Source: Siphonodentalium dalli (lineage: Eukaryota > Mollusca > Scaphopoda > Gadilida > Siphonodentaliidae). Taken from it: DNA of 64,000 nucleotides. Below the pieces are notes generated by a model. That model saw only the letters and a program-made list of their open reading frames with translations, did no database searches and was not told the DNA's origin. The translations under genes were made by a program, and so were the position numbers. The first letter of the stretch is position 1, and each line of letters starts with the position of its first letter. Of the stretch, positions 35,443 to 47,113 are shown in pieces. The stretch spans positions 14,923,729 to 14,987,728 of the forward strand of contig CP136068.1 in NCBI GenBank assembly GCA_032622095.1. Direction: 5' to 3'.

Positions 35443-37302
35443 TTAGGATTATTTTCGGATCCTTTAAATTCCATTAAAGGTAAGTTCTCTTTTTTCTTAC
35501 TATTTTTGTTCCGAGAAATATGTGCCGTCAACAAACAGTTTAGACATATTAGACATATATCCGTTTGGTTGTAACTCACAGACACTCAAATAATTCCCGG
35601 GACAGATTTTATCATGGCACCATCAATTTTCTATTCATTCTTTTCTTATTTATTATTCAGTTACATTTCTTACTTTCCGACTTGTCAACTCTGATCAACC
35701 TTGGTTTGTTTCGAAACTTGAACACATTAAAACCATTCTGGTTACTTGTGTAATGCGTACATACGATGACGATACATGTACAGCGATCTATATATTTTAA
35801 AATCGACATTTTAACCCAATCCGGGTGTCATAACCAAAATACCACTAACCATCCGTGTAGATATGTTTGCAAAACATTGGAACCATTTGGCTAAATAGAA
35901 CATTCCTAAACCATACTTCAAACTTCAAGTGACTATAATGTCTTTAATTTTAATTTTTTTTCGAATTACTTCAACTAATTTCTTTTATTTAAAGATATAT
36001 CTCGCTGGACGCAACCACTTTCTTGACAAACTGTAATAAATAACTAATGTTTTCAAATGGATAATCTGAGCACAATAAAACTAATATTATACGCTCAATT
36101 GACCGACATAAAAGCCTTAACACAAATTGAACCCACAATTCGTTCAAAAACAAAACTCACTAAACTCATACTGATTAACTTGACAACATCCTAAAATCAT
36201 CAGTAAATTTAATACCTATATAACCTGCATAATGTGTAATAATTTAGACCAGCGTACATGTAACTAATAATACCTCGAAAACAAACAATCTTTATTTCAA
36301 ATCGACGCAACGATTTTTGAAACAATTTGACATAGAAAACGGTGATACAACAGTAATTTCCAAGCATACCTAATATAGAAAAATTGACGCAACATTTTAA
36401 ACTATAACTGTGAATTCCCTGAACAACATTTTTGCTTTACTCGCATATTATTCAATGAAAAACTAATATAATCGACAGATTACTCGTTGTGAGAATGTGT
36501 CTTCTTCACCATATCTCTACCCTGCATAATTTAATAATTCACTGGGAGTCATTCTCGCGTAGATTGTCACACCAATCTCCTCCAATTCTTGGATACCATA
36601 GCGCTGGACAAATAATTTTATCCCAGTGATTATTTCTTCTAGCTGATAACATTTTTCAATTTTAATAATTACGGCCAAATTGCATAAAAATTTAGACCAG
36701 CGTACAAGTGACTAATAATACCTCGAAAATAAAAACCACTCTTTATTTCAACTTCCATTGATCAACTCATATTTTGACAAGTTGTTTTAACTTTCTTCTC
36801 AACGGGAACAACTAGACTTTATCTATATGGATTGCTTCCTTTAAGTCTACAATTTACTTCAAAGCTAAGCCATTTCCACAGAACAAGCGACAGGGTGTAC
36901 CGGAACATAACAATGGTCAATTCACACACAATTTTAGACCAGCTATCATTCATTTAAATGTGACACAACAATTTTTAAATCCTGATAACTCGACTCATGA
37001 AGAGTTTAGCCAATTTGCACAAAAATTAAGACCAGATCTCATTTATTTCCAATCGACGCAACGATTAATGAAACAACAACAACTCGAAATAAACATACTG
37101 GGACAACATTAGTTTCTAAGTTTACCTTATATAGAAAAATTGATGGAACCATTTTAAACTATAGTTAAATCTACCTATTTACCTATAAAGAGTTGTGAAC
37201 CAAGCCAAATAATTGCAAATTGCCTCAAACCTTGCATTCCTTCCTTCCCTCATTTCTCCCCCGTGACCGCCTGCGTCCATGTCCAAGAATTCCAAGAAGC
37301 GT
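35443..37302. other. Non-coding interior of the LARD-like element
   Basis: AT-rich with no ORF of note. A segment containing TTTAGACCAGCGTACA recurs at about 36244 and 36689, a diverged internal duplication. Confidence 0.5.
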
Positions 37303-37318
37303 CTGGGTCGCGGCACCA
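37303..37318 (-). promoter_or_regulatory. Primer-binding-site-like sequence
   Basis: Minus-strand TGGTGCCGCGACCCAG lies 9 nt inside the 5' LTR, where a tRNA 3' end would prime reverse transcription. The sequence has the form of known retrotransposon primer sites; which tRNA it matches is not determined. Confidence 0.55.
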
Positions 37319-37327
37319 TCTCGGGAA

Positions 37328-37746
37328 TGTACCACTCCCTAGGTCCTTATACACTAAGTTGGAACTCTCAGAAAACATGGTGATGACATTTATTAACACA
37401 AGTATATACAGGTGAACAGCAAGGCAGCCACGGGAAAATAATATACAATGATATCTTCTTAGGAATACGTTCAGAACAAGAGAGAGAGCTTGGCTCTGTC
37501 TAGTATATATGCGCTGATAGGAAACGCCCTGAACCCCAGATGTCGTGATTTGATTGGAACACGTGTGCGCCGCTATCATCAAAACAGGTGGACAATTAAT
37601 AACCAGTTTTTGACGAAAGCAGTGAACTCTAGAGTCAATGACCTAAATCATTCACCTCAGAGTTGTTGTTCCCATCATCAGGTCAGGACAGTGACCTCCC
37701 AGCTAGGATTAACCATACTTACATACGTATCATCGAAAGTATTACA
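37328..37746 (-). repeat. 5' LTR of the LARD-like element
   Basis: Partner of 29016-29433. It begins TG, ends CA, and is followed by the CTTA duplication. Confidence 0.85.
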
Positions 37747-37792
37747 CTTATTTCCCATAATTCCCGCGTTTCTTTATCCAATTGTTGCTTAA
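37747..37792 (-). pseudogene. Ngaro gag sliver between two insertions
   Basis: These 46 bp are all that remains of the host retrotransposon between the LARD-like and piggyBac elements. In the host frame they read as glutamine- and charge-rich coiled-coil residues (QQLDKETRELW), linking the segment ending at 41019 to the one starting at 29011. Confidence 0.7.
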
Positions 37793-37808
37793 CTCTTTAC
37801 TTCCCATA

Positions 37809-37926
37809 AGCGTCCCTGGACGCTTTGCACTATTTTCCCCATAAGCGCCTGTGGACGCCTCGCAGCATATCCCTAGAAGCGCATAAGAGCGCGTTACCAG
37901 ACTTCCCCACAAGCGCTTTAGAGCGC
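37809..37926. repeat. Four successive short palindromes at the piggyBac left end
   Basis: AGCGTCCCTGGACGCT (37809), GCGCCTGTGGACGCC (37845), GCGCATAAGAGCGC (37879) and GCGCTTTAGAGCGC (37913) follow each other within 120 bp. They may be transposase-binding sites or one imperfect tandem repeat of about 35 bp. Confidence 0.6.
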
Positions 37927-38136
37927 CACACTAGGCCCAGACTGTACTAATGGGTTCGCCCCTATGCTCCCCGCTAGTTTCTAATAGAGACCGCCCGGTT
38001 ATGTCAACTCGTTATTTGTCTATCTAATAACAATAAACGTGGCACCGTGGGCATCGCGCGCGACAGATGCTGTGTTACTTGGGGTTTATATTGGGGACAG
38101 ACATCAGTGGTACCATTCTAAGTATTTACGAACAAT

Positions 38137-38511
38137 ATGGCTGCAAAATTTTCGAAACAGCAAGTGATCGACATGTTAATGGGAGATGAGAGCAATTTTA
38201 GCGGAGATTGCAGTTTCTCGTCATCAGAGGATTCAGATGACGATTACTCTCCACCCGCTACCAGCGACAATCTGACCTCCATCGCCGATAGTAGCTTGAA
38301 TACTAACCCGATTGGCTGGTCATATAAACTTCGAAAGGTATCACTTCCGCCATTTACCCAAATGACAGGGCCAGTTATACCAGATGAATTCGACACTGAT
38401 ACAGCAACAGCTTTGGACTATTTCAATTTGATGTTCTCGCCATCGAAGTATGCCGAAATAGCCAGGCATACTAACAACTATGCCAAGTGGAAAATGGAAG
38501 AATATATATAG
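38137..38511 (+). pseudogene. piggyBac transposase, N-terminal fragment
   Basis: 124 codons from ATG at 38137. An acidic, serine-rich N-terminus (residues 20-50) is followed by LPPFTQMTGPVIP, ALDYFNLMF and YAEIARHTNNYAKWK. This is the typical start of the piggyBac transposase fold, just before the catalytic DDD core. A stop after KMEEYI ends it, and the catalytic Asp residues are absent from the following DNA. PiggyBac transposases cut and paste at TTAA through a hairpin intermediate. Confidence 0.75.
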
Positions 38512-40721
38512 TGCATGGAAATCATAGAGAACCCAATGTATATCGACTGTATATTGATATACTCAGTTAACATTCAAACTATCCAACTATATTAATTGTT
38601 CACGCAACACATTTCATGATATAATTTCAAATTTGATGAATTGCACGACTTGACTCATTTATAATTTCAAACCAAAAAATTGTCGACAACACCTGATCAA
38701 ATGGTCATGCTAATACGGTTGGGCCCTGCTGAATTGATATGTTGCTGTTAACAAAAATGACCGTTATTTTATTTTTAATTTGTCTCAATCGCGGTGTTCC
38801 GATAATATGAAAATCCATTATGTGTATCAAATTATAACATTCAAAAACAAATTTATTGCGAAATATTTTTAAAGATACGGCCGGCGTTCGCGGTGGGTAT
38901 GGTGTTCAAATATTCATCTATGTCAAAAACCACCATAAACAGAAGGAATAGTAAGAAAAAGACAGACCTTGTTCTTATGCCAATCATAAATATGGCATAA
39001 ACAGTGTTATAGTCAATTTGTTCCCCTTTGTTATGTAAACAAAAGCAAAAAACGTTACGTTTTCTGGCTTTTGTTTAGATCCGGGTATGGTAAACATAAA
39101 GAGCGTTATTTGTTACTGTTTTCCTAATATGGAAATAATAGAGAGCGTTTATATCATTTTTGTATGATTATCCAATATAATTTCGGCCTGTTATGTAAAC
39201 AGAATCACAACTTATGTAACACGAGCAGTCTCTTGTTTACGTACACATTTGTACGTCTTGACGACAATATACTATGTATGTGCTGATTATGTTTGGCATA
39301 TGTGTGGAACTGTATATATGTTGGCGTTCATTCTGTTGATGGCGATTTGAACAAATATAAATATTTCTGCAACAAATGCCGCCCGTGACTTTAATAATGG
39401 TTGCATTAGTTGAAAATCGACTATAATCAAGATGGCTATTTGCGTCGTTTTAGAAACACCAGCGCAGTTATTATTATATTTTTCAAAAATATATATGTTC
39501 TTGAATGTTTTTTTTATCAAATCGCTCTAGTTATACAATCACCGTGAAAATTACAACTTTAGAAAAATAACGGTACTTTTGGTAACGGAATCAGTTTGCC
39601 CTACCCGCATCATAGCAATTCAACATGACCACCGGCATCATAGCATATTAGCATGACCACTTGACCAGTGGTGGACACACGACAGCTCAGCTACAATGAT
39701 GTATTATTGTTTCAAACCGCTGAACATCAAATGGCTGGTGTTACATGCATGTTTCAGTCGGACGTACTTATGTTACAAATTGCTTGATCGAAGATTTCAC
39801 AAACTATTTTCTCAAACATGTTTGGTTTCTTGAGTAAAAGGAAAGATCTATATCAACACAATTTGTACATTGTGCGGTCCTTTTTCTGATAATGTTGGTA
39901 TATGTTTCTGGTGTTTCTGACGTATGCGATAAAATAGTGTGTATTCGCACACATATATACCGGTATATGGATTGTTTCAAATTTCTCTTATATTCTATAA
40001 TGCTAAATTTTAAATGGTGATGCCATACAGTGTTTGCACGAAGATGAACTTCCACACTTAGCACGACGTGTTATATAATAGGTGTTTTTGAAGTCGAAAA
40101 TGTTGATAAATGTTACATTTGCATGTTAGTTTATAGTAATAAACAATCGCAAACATCACCGTTCTGAAAATATATATTTAAAACCTTACTTGAATTTCGT
40201 AGCGTGACATCGCGTTATTTTGGCTGAACGAAATAGAGGATATATAGCGTTCTGAATTGATACCGGACAAATATATTTATTTATTTTCGCGAGCGACTAG
40301 CTGCACTTTTCGCCAGCGGAAATACATTATTTCTGGAAGTAGCAACAGAAACTCATTATCTCCAGAAACAATGTACTTTCGGTCACGATAAGTTGATCAG
40401 GAAATTTAGTCCTTGGGCCATATCATGAGATATTTCTGGTATCCACTTAAAATATTATAGATATCCTCTCTTTAATTGTCTTCTAGATAAGAAGAAAACA
40501 GAACACATTTGCTTTGAATTGTTTACAAAATACTTTTGGGAGTTGGTGACTTTTTCCAAATAAGTCTAAATCCGGAGCAAGGATCATTTGTATAAGACAT
40601 ATTTTATTGTCACAATGTGACATTCGTGTGCATACATTTCAGAGCTGACGAAACGCGCAATACATATACTTTAATATAATATTATTGAACTAATCCCAAT
40701 GAAAAGGTCAAAGATACTAGC
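38512..40721. other. Non-coding interior of the piggyBac element
   Basis: Where the catalytic core should be there is AT-rich DNA without recognisable protein. Short frames are scattered and unconvincing. It may be replacement sequence or a long decayed stretch. Confidence 0.45.
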
Positions 40722-40967
40722 TTGCCCAGGGCTCTTATACTCAGGTGTCGACTTTTCTCATATTACGACACACGTCCCGGCTTACGCTCATTATCCCCAG
40801 TTGGAGCTGTCACTCCAATAGATTACCCTCACTGCGTCAACACAGTAACAGGTTTACCACCATTTATTGAGCAACGGGATACTTTCCGACAAGGCAAATA
40901 CTTATGGGGAAATAGCGTCTGGTACTTGATATATACCCAGGAACACACCGTCGGTATCATGTTATAG
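40722..40967 (+). pseudogene. Possible piggyBac transposase C-terminal remnant
   Basis: The frame ends GLPPFIEQRDTFRQGKYLW then a stretch ending IYTQEHTVGIML. This resembles the piggyBac strand pair in which a basic residue, a tryptophan and a later short hydrophobic strand precede the third catalytic region. The match is weak, and chance is possible. Confidence 0.35.
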
Positions 40968-41018
40968 CTGCAGGGAGATGGCGGGGTGGTTTATACAGCT
41001 AGTGTGGGAACTAAAGAG

Positions 41019-41441
41019 TTAAGATATCTTGTTCTTTCTTTCTTTTTAGCGACCTCTTTCTGTTTTTGAACGAATTCCAATTTTTCCACCAGGCTCTGTT
41101 CCGAGTCAGAGTTGGAATCTGATTTCCGGAACTCATCTGTGACGATGTACTTATCGCCCTCCTGCATGTTTAAATCTTTGGATTTAGAAAGAAATTTATC
41201 AGACAGATAACTCTCATGATTTGCATCATAATAACTATTCATCCCATCAATACTATCACATAATTTATAATCAATATCCAACTGCTTGTCGTCCATGGGC
41301 ACCTTATATTTTCTGTCAAGGGATTTGCCTTTCACAATGCGCTTCCAATTTGAACTGAGTCACCAAGTCCTGAACGTCAGAAGTGCCATGTTCGTTCAGC
41401 CAGTTATAGTTTTTTCTCGGACCCCCACGTAACTCTGGCAT
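41019..41441 (-). pseudogene. Ngaro/DIRS-like gag, N-terminal part
   Basis: ATG at 41441 on the minus strand opens MPELRGGPRKNYNWLNEHG. After a frameshift near 41345 the frame continues through an acidic region (SDSNSDSEQ) into a lysine- and glutamine-rich coiled coil (FVQKQKEVAKKKERTRYL) cut by the TTAA insertion. Its composition and position upstream of the RT agree with the first ORF of DIRS/Ngaro elements, thought to be the structural protein. Confidence 0.6.
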
Positions 41442-41627
41442 GTTTATATATGTTCCCGTTCTTGCAATGCAGATTGAATACCCTTTCGCCAATTATCATG
41501 CGCAGCCAAATTAAAGAAAACCAACCACTCGCAGTTACATAAAGTTAAATTTCTAAAATGTAACGAAAGCTGGACACCGGGATCAGACCACTTGAATGAT
41601 ATATATGGTCAAATGAACCCAACCAGG

Positions 41628-42132
41628 CATCACGTTACTGCCCCGTATCTCCAATTAAAATTCCCCATGCTATAGAGACTATAATATAGTTATATGTTAT
41701 AATGTTAATACGCCGAAAAATGTATTCTATATAAAACATATTACCCATTCCAAAACTATAAGGGTGGGTTAATGTGTTCCTGATGCCCTGAGCGGTTGAA
41801 ACAGAAATGGTCGAATTGAAGCGTGCACGTATACATTTTCTCCGTCACGCGGTAAGCGTCCAATTGGCTACCTGGTAGCAGCATGCCGATGGATGAATGG
41901 ATAAGCAACATATTTAGGTCATCCATAACAAACATGATTGGGAGTGAATTGCCGTCCGTGCATTTCACAATAATGTGAACTTACGGCAAACCCAATGTTT
42001 TGATGTGTTTGTCTCCCCCACCCTATATATATATATATGTAAATGATACCAATATGTTTTTGCCCCCCCCCGACAGTAATATCCCACACTCATTAGCCAT
42101 TTTGACAGTGTCGTAACACCGCCAAAATGTAC
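41628..42132. repeat. Dispersed repeat shared with 5211-5705
   Basis: Nearly identical to the left-hand copy, with a slightly longer TA microsatellite near 42025. It runs straight into the 290-bp tandem array to its right. Confidence 0.7.
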
Positions 42133-43060
42133 ATATTTAAGTATATGTTCTTCCTGAACGAAAACAAACCCATACCGGAAAGGATTTTTGAAATCCGAGA
42201 AAAAATGCAAGAGTTACGGAGCCTCAAAGTTTGCAATTTGGGCCCATGTGCTTGAAACCACATCTCCGAAGATGGAAAAGTTTGGCTATAACATGATAAG
42301 CCAATGCGTGCTGACTGAAGAGAGCACGAGGTGCGCCAAGTTTGCCACTATCGGTTCAGTGTTGTGCGTCAGGGGTGATCCTTGGTACAATTTTTTTTAT
42401 TCTTCTCCGAATCAGATGAAACTTGGAATATAACATCTACAACAGTAGCCGATCTGGAAACTGAAAGAATTTAGAAATTCCATTGAAAACTGACAGAGGT
42501 ACGGGTCCTCAAATGTTGCAATTGTGGGCCTATGTGCTTGGAATCACATCTCCTCCGAAGATGTAAACGTTTGGCTATAACCTGATAAGCCAATGCGTGC
42601 TGACTGAAGAGAGCACGAGGTGCGCCAAGTTTGCCACTATCGGTTCAGTGTTGTGCGTCAGGGGTGATCCTTGGTACAATTTTTTTTATTCTTCTCCGAA
42701 TCAGATGAAACTTGGAATATAACATCTACAACAGTAGCCGATCTGGAAACTGAAAGAATTTAGAAATTCCATTGAAAACTGACAGAGGTACGGGTCCTCA
42801 AATGTTGCAATTTTGGGCCTATGTGCTTGGAATCACATCTCCTCCGAAGATGTAAACGTTTGGCTATAACCTGATAAGCCAATGCGTGCGGTCTGGAGAG
42901 AGCACGAGGTGCGCCAAATTTTGCCAGTATTGGTTCAGTGTTGTGGGTCAGGGGAGGGGTGGTCCGTGATACCATTTTTTTTATTCTCTTCCGCGAATCA
43001 GATGAAACTTGGAATATAACATCTACCATATACGTTGATCACAAAACTGAAAACATATCT
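42133..43060. repeat. Three tandem units of about 290 bp
   Basis: GGCTATAAC-type unit landmarks occur at 42283, 42572 and 42862. Units one and two are almost identical over roughly 240 bp, so one duplication is recent. It is the same unit family as in copies B and D. Confidence 0.8.
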
Positions 43061-43438
43061 TAAATCCGTTGAAAAATGGCGGAGATTTGGGCCCTCAAAG
43101 TTTGAATTTGGGCCCATATGCTTTCGAATAACCAAACTGTTATTCGACTCCGAATCATATGACATATATAACGTACACTCTTTATGAGCAGACGATCACA
43201 ATATAGAAAACAATTTAAAAATTCATTAGAAAATAACGGAGTTACAGTCCATCAAAGTTCGCATTTTTGGCCTGGGTTGAAAATTTCCCAATCCCGTCAC
43301 ACAATTTCGATGCAGGGTGGGGTCACTTCCAAACACTTGAGATCAACCTATACATGTTAGGACAACATATAATCATCCTACTTCATATTTTCTGTTCATT
43401 AACTGCGATTCTTTCAGATCATGATTTTCCCTATTATT

Positions 43439-44938
43439 ATACTTCCATGGTGTAACCAAGGAAGTATATTGTTTTTCTACTGAGGTCGTTTTCCGTTTAT
43501 TTTGAAATACTCAGAAACTAATTGCAGTAGGAACGTGAAATCTCTAGCGTTTGTAGGCATCTAAGGTCTACTAAAAATAAAGGTATCCGCTTACCGGTCC
43601 AAGGTTTCTAGACGGAGTTGCGAGTCGGGGTGGGTTGAGACTTTGGGAAAATTCCACGAAAATTGCAAAGGGGGAAAATTCAAACATCGAGATAATTTTT
43701 TTACGAGTACATCTGATGGGTAGTTTTCACGCGCATCTACGGTGCGATTTTCTAATTTTCAGACGGACCGGTTTACCCGTGATGAAGGAGCGAGTTCAAT
43801 GCAGTGGCATGTAAGCCGGTATACTGTAAGTACGCCTCCAAAATGTGACCTCTATAAACGCAACCTGCTCAATGGAGTGTTTGTGTCGTGGTTGGTTCAG
43901 ATTTGGCAAATTTCACCGAAAATCAAATGGGGAAAACTTTTCGACAAGTGGATGTGATTAGTAGTATCTAAACGCAAGATTAGTACGCTTTTCAAAGTTT
44001 CAGAGTGGACGGTTTAACCCTGGTAGCATGTAACGTTGTTAACGGGTGATATATATTACCCAAATTACCCAAATTACCCAAATGCATGAATATGTTCAAC
44101 GATATACTATAGGTATGTCCGCTCTACTATAAAAGTAACCTGTCCAACTGAGAGGTGGCGTACGCCCGGGGAGGGTCGAGGCTTTTGGCAAATTCCACCG
44201 AAACTCGTAAACGGGGGAAAACAGCAATTCGCGAATCAAGTGTTTTATATTTTGAACACTGCATGTGTTTGGTAGTATATAAGGACAACATTAGTTTCAG
44301 AGCGGACGGGTAAGCACTCAGCTAGCATTATCGATTGTGATATAGTTATCTCTTGCTTACAGTTAACTCTATTAAAAAGACGATAATGACTATAGTGTAG
44401 CGATGACGCACTGAAATAATAATGAATTAATAAACAAAACGGTCTTTCCTCCGCCATTAAAAGTAAAAGATTCTGAATCGGAAACTGAAAGAACTATCCA
44501 ATAAATATGAAATAACATAGTTATGGTACATTAATATGCTTTACACCCTTTTTATCTACATGTCGATTACGATATAATCAGACATGACAAATTTCGTGAC
44601 CGTTGAAATTGATATGGGCGTCTTGGGGAGGGGTTATAATTAGCTCTAAAATATATCCCTACCGAATAAAAATTAACTGATTGGCTGGGGTGAATGGTGG
44701 CTCAGTTGGTCAAGACCAAGATGCAATAGACTGTCATTAAGCATCCACGGTGGGTCGAACCAAATGACATAAACCTTTGGAATATATATCTTATTTAGAA
44801 ATGTCAATGCAAGTCCACCATCGGATCACAAAACACGAAAATGCATTCGCGTGAAGAGGAACACACCTATACGCATAACACACACATGGAATGGGGTACC
44901 ATGGAAGTATATCTGATTCCATGTAATCTGACCTCTAG
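43439..44938 (+). mobile_element. Rolling-circle-like (Helentron-like) repeat, copy C
   Basis: The 1.5-kb copy begins ATACTTCCATGGTGTAACC after T and ends with ACCATGGAAGTAT, a near-palindrome GATTCCATGTAATC, and CTAG followed by T. Relative to copy B it lacks the middle part. Its upstream junction TGATTTTCCCTATTATT is identical to the internal junction of copy B at 33402-33418. It shows the uninterrupted site for the MITE in copy A. Confidence 0.6.
44698..44761 (+). repeat. tRNA-like A and B boxes (SINE remnant)
   Basis: TGGCTCAGTTGG (44698-44709) is a good A box and GGTCGAACC (44753-44761) a B-box core, 43 nt apart. The arms of a tRNA cloverleaf are not formed. It lies within copy C near its 3' end. 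Confidence 0.45.
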
Positions 44939-45873
44939 TTATTATTCATATATTACTATATTTAAAATAAAAGTGATACATGAATAACATTATTAATCAA
45001 CAATAAATGAAAATGAATGAATGACACAATCAATCTAGTCTTCTGTGACTTCGGTGGTTGTCTTTGGGATGGCAGCGAACAACTTCCCACAGGCTTTCAG
45101 CAGGCCGGGCGCTGGTTCTCATGGGTCCACCCTCATAGTTCGCCCATAGGCAGAAAAGCTGGGCCTGGGTTCGTCTGTATCGTAGTCTTTGGTATCTTTT
45201 CAGCTTCTATTCGCTGACCAGCTTTATCGCCATGACGACTGTGGCGGTTTCTCTTTTTAGCATTGGAACCAGACGATATATGCAGCAAGTCCCTCTCGCC
45301 CCTCTTGAAGGGAATTGGACTGAATTGTGCGACTGGATCATTGAATGATAAAATTAAGAGTTGGATTTTTTTTTGTTAAATGCAAACAAGTAACATGAGA
45401 ATAGTAGAATAGTAAAAAAAATATTTGGATACATGCATTAACATTTTTGTGTTTATCTCTATGTTGTTTTACGTCACTGTCCAGTCCTGGAAACTTTGCT
45501 ATGGGTGATTGTGGTAGTCTTTGCCGTTCGTTTTCTCTTTCGTTGACCCGTTTTTTCCCCTGCACTGACTGCTGTAAATACCATCCTCTGGCCGTCTGTT
45601 CTCAGCATCTTTTCGTGGACTGGCTTTATTTCTCTTAAAAATCCTAATGCCGCACTAGCAGCATACATAATGTCAATATTATATTTTCTCACATCAGTGA
45701 AATAAACTCTCTTTATTAAAATCATAGCAGGAATAGACTAACAAATAAACACTAATTACTATAATATAACATAGTTAATTATTTAATAATAATTACGTCA
45801 AATATTATTAGGTGTAAAATGTTCTCACATTACTGATGTAAACGCTCTTTATTTATACCATATCAGGAACAGA
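44939..45873. other. Unassigned; possible exon fragments on the minus strand
   Basis: Two minus-strand stretches contain similar lysine- and arginine-rich phrases (GDKAGQR near 45230 and GEKTGQRKRKR near 45540), suggesting diverged copies of one protein segment. I cannot name it, and neither is bounded convincingly. Confidence 0.25.
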
Positions 45874-46089
45874 CTAACTAGCAAATATTACTAACATATT
45901 TAATGCGTTTAACACATCATATTCACCGTTGCTGTCGAAAGAACACGATTTGCAGTAAAACGTGATGTAACTCAAGTCTGCTGACCACATGTTGAAAACT
46001 TGTTTCGTCATCGGAAACCATTGGTAACGTGTCCATTGTTTACAGCCAGTACATTTGATGCAATCTTTAAAACATCGAATACCACACAC
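45874..46089 (-). pseudogene. PHD-like zinc finger fragment
   Basis: The 71-codon frame has CGIRC, CIKCTGCKQW and YCKSC, the spacing of a PHD finger. The central His and its partner Cys are lost (WTRYQW where a W..Y.C-type core is expected). PHD fingers read histone tails; this degenerate form probably does not. It lies about 600 bp downstream of the MULE remnants on the same strand and could belong to the same element. Confidence 0.4.
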
Positions 46090-46629
46090 AATGGTAACGA
46101 GGATCAGTAAGACGCATTGTAAAAATTCTAAGATTGGTTATGATTTCTTAAATCTTAGTTGCAGCTTATATACATTTGATTAAATACACAACATGCCATC
46201 TCAGACGTGAGCTGAATCTTGAAATAACACTGGTTGATAATTATTCAGTCTGGTTAAGAAAACAAACAAATCTTCAAATGAGCTTCAAAGGAGAAACTCA
46301 CAGAAAGTTCATTTGTCCTACAAAAACAAACACCTGTTCAGTGATAATTAATCACCGACATGTGTTTACGCAGAGAAAACAGGAATATCACAAAGAAATA
46401 TAAATCATATTAATTAAATTATATTAAATAGTGAGTAGAATAAAAAAAATAGCAACTTAATAAAACTTAGAAAAACTATTATTTTATATATATAAATCTA
46501 CAAATACCCATCTTAAATAATTATAAATGGATAAAGATTTCCAATCAACTGCCACAGATCATAAATCAAATGGATAATAAAACACTGATTAAACTCATCA
46601 ACAAGTCCACTAATCCAACCTAAATTATA

Positions 46630-46702
46630 GGGACTTGCTGCATATACCAGTGACTTACTGCGTTTACCGGGGACTTGCTGCATATCCAGGGACTTGCTGC
46701 GT
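46630..46702. repeat. Short tandem repeat, about four units of 22 bp
   Basis: GGACTTGCTGCATAT-type units occur four times with small changes, directly downstream (minus strand) of the MULE sequence. Confidence 0.6.
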
Positions 46703-47113
46703 ATAGTAGGACCCGATAAAACGGAATGTTTGTCTGTTTTTGTACCGGATTCGACGATGCCAACCTTCCGTGTCGTTGTTTGTACGAATATCAGGACGGT
46801 TGCCTGCAGAATGGTCACGCAATTTCGAGAAGGCGGGCTCAAATGTGTTCTGATGGAATTAATGGCGGTGCGAAGAGCTTCCCGAGTTGTCTGTAATCTT
46901 CACCCTGTTTGTTGTAATGTGGACTCAGACCCTTCATCTGGATCTGTCTGTTCACTGCTTGTGTCCAGTGAAAAAAACAACATCGAAGGTCAACAGCTGA
47001 CCACCAGTAGATGGTTCCGAACAGCCTTCCATGTCGCTTTCTCGAAATCCATTGTCACGGTTTTAACGGCTGATGATGTTGGCAGCAGGGGAAGCAGTGA
47101 TTCAAATACCTAA
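46703..47113 (-). pseudogene. MULE (Mutator-like) transposase fragment
   Basis: Minus-strand frames read successively VKTVTMDFEKATWKAVRN, then CFFHWTQAVNRQIQMKGL and LFAPPLIPSEHI, then RTNNDTEGWHRRIRYKN. DFEKA..KAV with FHW.QA and the RTNND.EGWH signature mark the MULE transposase domain. Frameshifts separate each part. Upstream, CTTTTTAG/GTATTTG at about 47113 looks like a splice acceptor, so the gene probably has introns. These enzymes cut and paste with a DDE catalytic core; the second Asp is the one in MDFEKA. Confidence 0.65.

Larger units (their letters stand above)
29016..37746 (-). mobile_element. Non-coding LTR retrotransposon (LARD-like), 8.7 kb
   Basis: Two near-identical LTRs (418 and 419 bp) beginning TG and ending CA bracket 7.9 kb and are flanked by CTTA on both sides (29012-29015 and 37747-37750). 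A primer-binding-like site lies inside the right LTR and a purine tract inside the left LTR, so the element runs on the minus strand. The interior holds tandem repeats and a rolling-circle-like insertion but no gag or pol. Its movement would have needed proteins from another element. It is inserted in the gag region of the Ngaro-like element. Confidence 0.8.
37793..41018 (+). mobile_element. piggyBac-like DNA transposon, 3.2 kb, decayed
   Basis: Flanking TTAA (37789-37792 and 41019-41022) and inverted ends CTCTTTACTTCCCA and its complement with one mismatch are diagnostic of piggyBac. It encodes an N-terminal transposase fragment and a possible C-terminal remnant, with 2.2 kb of non-coding DNA between. 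It lies in the Ngaro-like gag; excision at TTAA on paper reconnects that frame. Confidence 0.85.

Noticed and set aside
38137-38511. A domesticated piggyBac-derived host gene
   Set aside because: Intact TIRs, TTAA flanks and loss of the catalytic core indicate a decayed transposon, not a conserved host gene.
46176-46403. Possible FLYWCH-like zinc finger on the plus strand
   Set aside because: Only a loose spacing of Cys and His residues; the aromatic signature is missing and the strand is opposite to the MULE gene.
46694-47113. Open frame of 139 codons on the plus strand
   Set aside because: It is the opposite strand of the MULE transposase, whose conserved motifs read on the minus strand.
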